DNA of 8,721 nucleotides, taken from assembly GCA_030916785.1 (NCBI GenBank), contig JAUPVY010000020.1, positions 1 to 8,721 of the forward strand, read 5' to 3'. Source of the DNA: Patescibacteria group bacterium (GTDB taxonomy: Bacteria > Patescibacteriota > Minisyncoccia > Phycocordibacterales > DATDWN01). The notes under the pieces were generated by a model. It was given only the letters and a program-made list of their open reading frames with translations, was not told the DNA's origin and did not search any database. Below, piece by piece: positions 5,852 through 8,721 of the stretch (within the stretch, counting starts at the first letter, position 1; each line of letters opens with the position of its first letter). Both the position numbers and the translations under genes were made by a program.

Positions 5852-6907
5852 ATGATAGATGTAATAAAAGTAGTTGTTCCATCAGTCCTGACCTTTTTTC
5901 TTGGTATTTTGATTACTCCATTTTTTACACACTACTTTTATAAATACAAAATGTGGAAAAAAAGTCCACGCACAGAAGCAGGGGATATAACTACAGATGA
6001 CTTTGCAAAAATTCACAATACAAAAGAGGAATTATCTACTCCACGAGTTGGTGGTGTAATAATTTGGGTATCGGTAATACTAACTGTAATTCTGATTTAC
6101 ATTCTACATCTTGTTTTTCCAAACGATCTAACCCAAAAACTAAATTTCTTTAGTAGAAGTCAGACCCTTATTCCTCTAGCTTCACTTATCCTAGCCTCAC
6201 TTATAGGCTTGGTAGACGATATTTTACAGATTACAGGCAAGGGTGCCTACGCTAAAGACAGTATTATTTACAGAAGAGTAAAAGTTGCTTGCATTGTGCT
6301 TATCGGTCTTGCTATTAGTTACTGGTTTTACTTTAAACTTGATGCCACAACTATTCACATGCCGTTTTGGTATGACATTGATCTCGGGGTGATGTACATT
6401 CCTTTCTTTATTATAATCATGCTCGGAGTGTTTTCTACTAGTGTTATAGATGGCATAGATGGACTGTCTGGTGGCGTAATGGCTACTATTTTTACTGCAT
6501 ACTCTGTTATTGCTTTTGTCCAAAACCAAATAGATATTTCAGCTCTCTGCGCGGTAATAGCGGGTGGAACACTAGCATTTCTTTGGTTTAATGTTCCTCC
6601 AGCAAGGTTTTACATGAGTGAAACGGGGATGCTCGGACTAACTGTAACTTTGGCAGTTATAGCATTCCTGACAGACACTGTTTTACTTCTTCCGATCATA
6701 GCTTTTCCACTGTTTATCACTTCTCTTTCTGTTATTATTCAAATGATTTCCTACAAACACTTTAACAAACACCGCGTTTTCAAAGTAGCACCGTTGCACC
6801 ACCATTTTGTAGCTATTGGATGGTCTAGAGAAAAAACAGTGATGAGGTACTGGATTTTCAGTGTTGTTTTTGCTATTTCTGGTGTAATTTTGGCCTTGGT
6901 TAGCTAA
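5852..6907 (+). CDS. mraY: Phospho-MurNAc-pentapeptide transferase (MraY), divergent
   Basis: Polytopic membrane enzyme that transfers phospho-MurNAc-pentapeptide from UDP to undecaprenyl phosphate, making lipid I at the inner face of the membrane. About ten hydrophobic segments span the 351 aa. Family landmarks are STPRVGG (the TPTMGG region), LVDDI with Asp122-Asp123, DGIDGLSGG (200-208), and the MraY-diagnostic APLHHHF with His316-318 followed by GW. Departures from canonical MraY: the NxxD-type loop NLTDGLDG reads SVIDGIDG (Ser197 for Asn), and the GD(T/V/S)G metal-binding motif reads SETG with Glu257 in place of Asp. The HHH loop argues against WecA/TagO-type relatives, though altered substrate use is possible. 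The gene begins 5 nt after asnB and ends 4 nt before ftsW, implying cotranscription. There is no Shine-Dalgarno, only an A-rich run before ATG. Confidence 0.9.
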   Translation: MIDVIKVVVPSVLTFFLGILITPFFTHYFYKYKMWKKSPRTEAGDITTDDFAKIHNTKEELSTPRVGGVIIWVSVILTVILIYILHLVFPNDLTQKLNFFSRSQTLIPLASLILASLIGLVDDILQITGKGAYAKDSIIYRRVKVACIVLIGLAISYWFYFKLDATTIHMPFWYDIDLGVMYIPFFIIIMLGVFSTSVIDGIDGLSGGVMATIFTAYSVIAFVQNQIDISALCAVIAGGTLAFLWFNVPPARFYMSETGMLGLTVTLAVIAFLTDTVLLLPIIAFPLFITSLSVIIQMISYKHFNKHRVFKVAPLHHHFVAIGWSREKTVMRYWIFSVVFAISGVILALVS

Positions 6908-6911
6908 ACCC

Positions 6912-8009
6912 ATGAAAAAAATAAAAGTTGATATACCATTTTTAATATCTATAGCCATACTTGTAATATCTGGTTATTTGATTTTTACATCTGCTTCTTT
7001 TGGTCTTCTCTCTAAACAACCAGTGAAGTACGCCAATGTAGCTTTCAATCAAACTTTTTATGGTTTAATTTTGGGAGTAATTGCATGTATAGTCGCTTCT
7101 CAGATTAATTACAAAATATACAGGAAATATTCTATCTATATATTTTTTATATCTATTGTTTTAACTTTGCTTGTTTTTGTACCGGGAATAGGGCTGGAGC
7201 ATGGCGGGGCGAAAAGATGGGTAGATTTTAGATTTTTATCCTTTCAACCATCCGAATTTCTAAAAATAGGTTTTATAGTTTTTCTTGCGGCATGGATGGC
7301 TAGAGTTAAAGACAAAGCTGAGACCTTTAAATACGGATTCATGCCTTTCCTGATTTTAATTGGTATTGTAGGGGGAGTTTTACTACTTCAACCAGATACT
7401 GATACATTTTTTATCATAGCCTTAGCTGGTTTTGCCATATTCCTCTCATCAGGTGGGCGTTGGAGGTATATTTTTATTTCCGCAATAATAGGTGCTGTGG
7501 TTCTTGCTGGGATAGCCTATTCAAGACCCTATGTCATGAACCGAATTAATACTTTTATTAATCCGTCATCAAATGCCTTGGGTAGTGGATACCAGATTCA
7601 ACAGTCACTCATAGCCGTTGGTTCAGGTGGAATGTTCGGAAGAGGGTTTGGTCAAAGTATCCAAAAATTCAACGTATTGCCCGAACCGATAGGGGACTCA
7701 ATTTTCGCTGTAGCGTGTGAGGAATTCGGTTTTCTGGGAGGTGTAAGTATAATCCTATTTTATATATTTTTTGCCTTTAGAGGGCTCAAAATTGCAGTTA
7801 GAGTACAGGATCCTTTCGGTAGACTTGTGGTCGTCGGAATTGTTATAATGATAGTATCCCAAGCTTTTGTGAATATTGGGGCAATGGTGGGTATTTTGCC
7901 TTTGTCTGGCATCACCTTGCCTTTTATTAGTCATGGAGGGACAGCTTTATTTATGACTCTTTTGGAGGTTGGGATAATTCTAAATATCTCAAAGAACCAA
8001 AAGAAGTAA
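6912..8009 (+). CDS. ftsW: SEDS-family peptidoglycan glycosyltransferase (FtsW-like)
   Basis: Multi-pass membrane protein that polymerises lipid II into glycan strands; FtsW acts at the septum with a class B PBP, RodA acts in elongation. About ten hydrophobic segments are visible in 365 aa. SEDS signatures are GGAKRW (98-103) with FQPSEF (111-116), QPD at 160-162, and GRGFG-QSIQK followed by LPEPIGDSIFAVACEE, in which Asp262 aligns with the conserved catalytic-loop Asp of RodA/FtsW. PFISHGG near 337-343 completes the set. QPDTDT replaces the usual QPDxGT. FtsW is preferred over RodA because of the neighbours mraY and murG, the classic dcw arrangement, but sequence alone does not separate them firmly. 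murD, normally between mraY and ftsW, is missing. The gap to mraY is 4 nt and to murG 14 nt. Confidence 0.9.
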   Translation: MKKIKVDIPFLISIAILVISGYLIFTSASFGLLSKQPVKYANVAFNQTFYGLILGVIACIVASQINYKIYRKYSIYIFFISIVLTLLVFVPGIGLEHGGAKRWVDFRFLSFQPSEFLKIGFIVFLAAWMARVKDKAETFKYGFMPFLILIGIVGGVLLLQPDTDTFFIIALAGFAIFLSSGGRWRYIFISAIIGAVVLAGIAYSRPYVMNRINTFINPSSNALGSGYQIQQSLIAVGSGGMFGRGFGQSIQKFNVLPEPIGDSIFAVACEEFGFLGGVSIILFYIFFAFRGLKIAVRVQDPFGRLVVVGIVIMIVSQAFVNIGAMVGILPLSGITLPFISHGGTALFMTLLEVGIILNISKNQKK

Positions 8010-8023
8010 TTCTAATTAACTAA

Positions 8024-8721
8024 ATGAAAATATTATTTACTGGTGGTGGTAGTGGTGGACATTTTTATCCCATCATAGCGATAGTTGAGGAATTAAATAC
8101 TTTAATAAAAGAAAGTCATCTTTTGAGACCGGAGATTTATTATATGTCTACGGAGCCTTACAACGAAGGCCTCCTATTTGAAAATAATATGGTTTTCCAA
8201 AAAGTTAGTGCCGGTAAAATCAGAAGAAAAAAATCTCCAGGCAACATAATCCTAAATTTCTTTGATTTGTTTAGTACCTTCTTTGGAACACTAGGTGCAC
8301 TTTGGAGAATCTTTGTCATATATCCAGATGTTATTTTTGGTAAAGGTGGATACGCTAGTTTCCCTGCACTTTTTGCTGCAAAAATACTGAGAATACCTGT
8401 AGTCATACATGAATCAGACAGCACACCAGGCAAAGTAAATGCTTGGGCAGGCAAATTTGCTCGTCGTATCGCTATATCATATCCAGAAGCTGTAAAGTTC
8501 TTCAAGAGAGAGAAGGTAGCTTACACAGGAAACCCTATTCGCAAAGAAATAAGAGAGCCTCTAACAGAGGGTGCTCATAAGCTTCTTGGCCTAGCAGAGG
8601 GAATTCCTACAATACTTATATTGGGTGGTTCTCAAGGTTCAGTTTTTATAAACGAAATAATAATGGATGCTTTACCTGAATTAGTTAGAAAATACCAAGT
8701 TGTTCATCAAACAGGAAAAAA
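8024..8721 (+). CDS. murG: UDP-GlcNAc:lipid I N-acetylglucosaminyltransferase (MurG), 3'-truncated by window end
   Basis: GT28 glycosyltransferase that adds GlcNAc to lipid I, forming lipid II at the inner membrane face. Only the first 232 codons are in the window; the frame is open to the last base, so truncation is by the window and not a mutation. Motifs seen are the N-terminal glycine loop TGGGSGGHFYP (6-16), GKGGYASFP (106-114), HESDSTPGKVN (129-139), TGNPIR (168-173) and the C-domain loop GGSQGS (201-206). The second motif normally reads HEQN; here Gln-Asn are replaced by Ser-Asp (131-132), which may be lineage drift. The ATG is supported by the glycine loop starting at residue 6. The upstream sequence is a TA-rich stretch with no Shine-Dalgarno. 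It directly follows mraY and ftsW, giving lipid I, lipid II and polymerisation steps in one unit. Confidence 0.95.
   Translation, partial: MKILFTGGGSGGHFYPIIAIVEELNTLIKESHLLRPEIYYMSTEPYNEGLLFENNMVFQKVSAGKIRRKKSPGNIILNFFDLFSTFFGTLGALWRIFVIYPDVIFGKGGYASFPALFAAKILRIPVVIHESDSTPGKVNAWAGKFARRIAISYPEAVKFFKREKVAYTGNPIRKEIREPLTEGAHKLLGLAEGIPTILILGGSQGSVFINEIIMDALPELVRKYQVVHQTGK

Noticed and set aside
6224..6529. Minus-strand open frame of 101 codons inside mraY
   Set aside because: Antisense to membrane-protein codons, with no recognisable motif.
249..8009. Alternative genetic code with TGA as glycine or tryptophan
   Set aside because: None of the complete frames contains an in-frame TGA and tryptophan is encoded by TGG, so the standard bacterial code suffices.
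8039..8058. GGT-rich tract looking like a trinucleotide repeat
   Set aside because: It encodes the conserved glycine loop of MurG and is explained by protein function.
8158..8505. Minus-strand open frame of 115 codons inside murG
   Set aside because: Antisense to the MurG frame, which has all expected motifs; no support for a separate gene.
1..8721. Mobile elements, CRISPR arrays or tRNA/rRNA genes
   Set aside because: No transposase or integrase frame, regularly spaced repeats, tRNA cloverleaf or rRNA signature was seen; tightly packed housekeeping genes fill the window.

Overview
The window is an AT-rich stretch of bacterial chromosome with every gene on the + strand. It holds seven complete genes and the start of an eighth: aspS, scpA, scpB, a DacA-like penicillin-binding protein gene, asnB, mraY, ftsW and a 3'-truncated murG. 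The proteins look like those of a small-genome member of the Patescibacteria (Candidate Phyla Radiation), perhaps a Parcubacteria-type lineage. Reasons are the bacterial-type AspRS with its GAD insertion missing, divergent but complete-looking wall enzymes, a pared-down division/cell-wall cluster, very short gene gaps, and no Shine-Dalgarno motif before any start. This placement is an inference from style, not from a marker gene. The standard code fits: no open frame is interrupted by TGA, and all seven visible stops are TAA or TAG.

Region 1 (1-248) is regulatory. A plausible sigma-70-like promoter (14-41) precedes a T-box tRNA-sensing leader. The T-box sequence (165-178) sits in a clear antiterminator helix (164-193), which is mutually exclusive with a strong intrinsic terminator (187-230) placed just before aspS. 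The T-box UGGC would pair with a tRNA ending GCCA, as tRNA-Asp and tRNA-Asn do. The specifier codon could not be assigned.

Region 2 (249-3953) is aspS-scpA-scpB-dac with gaps of 11, 44 and 8 nt. It encodes aspartyl-tRNA synthetase, the two non-SMC subunits of condensin, and a membrane-anchored D-alanyl-D-alanine carboxypeptidase-like protein. A perfect TATAAT overlaps the aspS stop and may give scpAB a promoter free of T-box control.

Region 3 (3954-8721) starts with a promoter whose -10 box ends 6 nt before the asnB ATG, which predicts a leaderless mRNA. It continues asnB-mraY-ftsW-murG with gaps of 5, 4 and 14 nt. MraY makes lipid I, MurG makes lipid II, FtsW polymerises lipid II, and the upstream carboxypeptidase trims stem peptides. 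AsnB, a glutamine amidotransferase placed between wall genes, could supply asparagine or could amidate a wall precursor. murD, usually found between mraY and ftsW, is absent.

Points most worth a second look: the T-box in a Patescibacteria-like genome and its uncertain specifier; the GAD-less AspRS; AsnB inside a wall operon; altered active-site residues in MraY; the leaderless promoter and general lack of ribosome-binding sites; and a degenerate 7-base repeat at two gene junctions.
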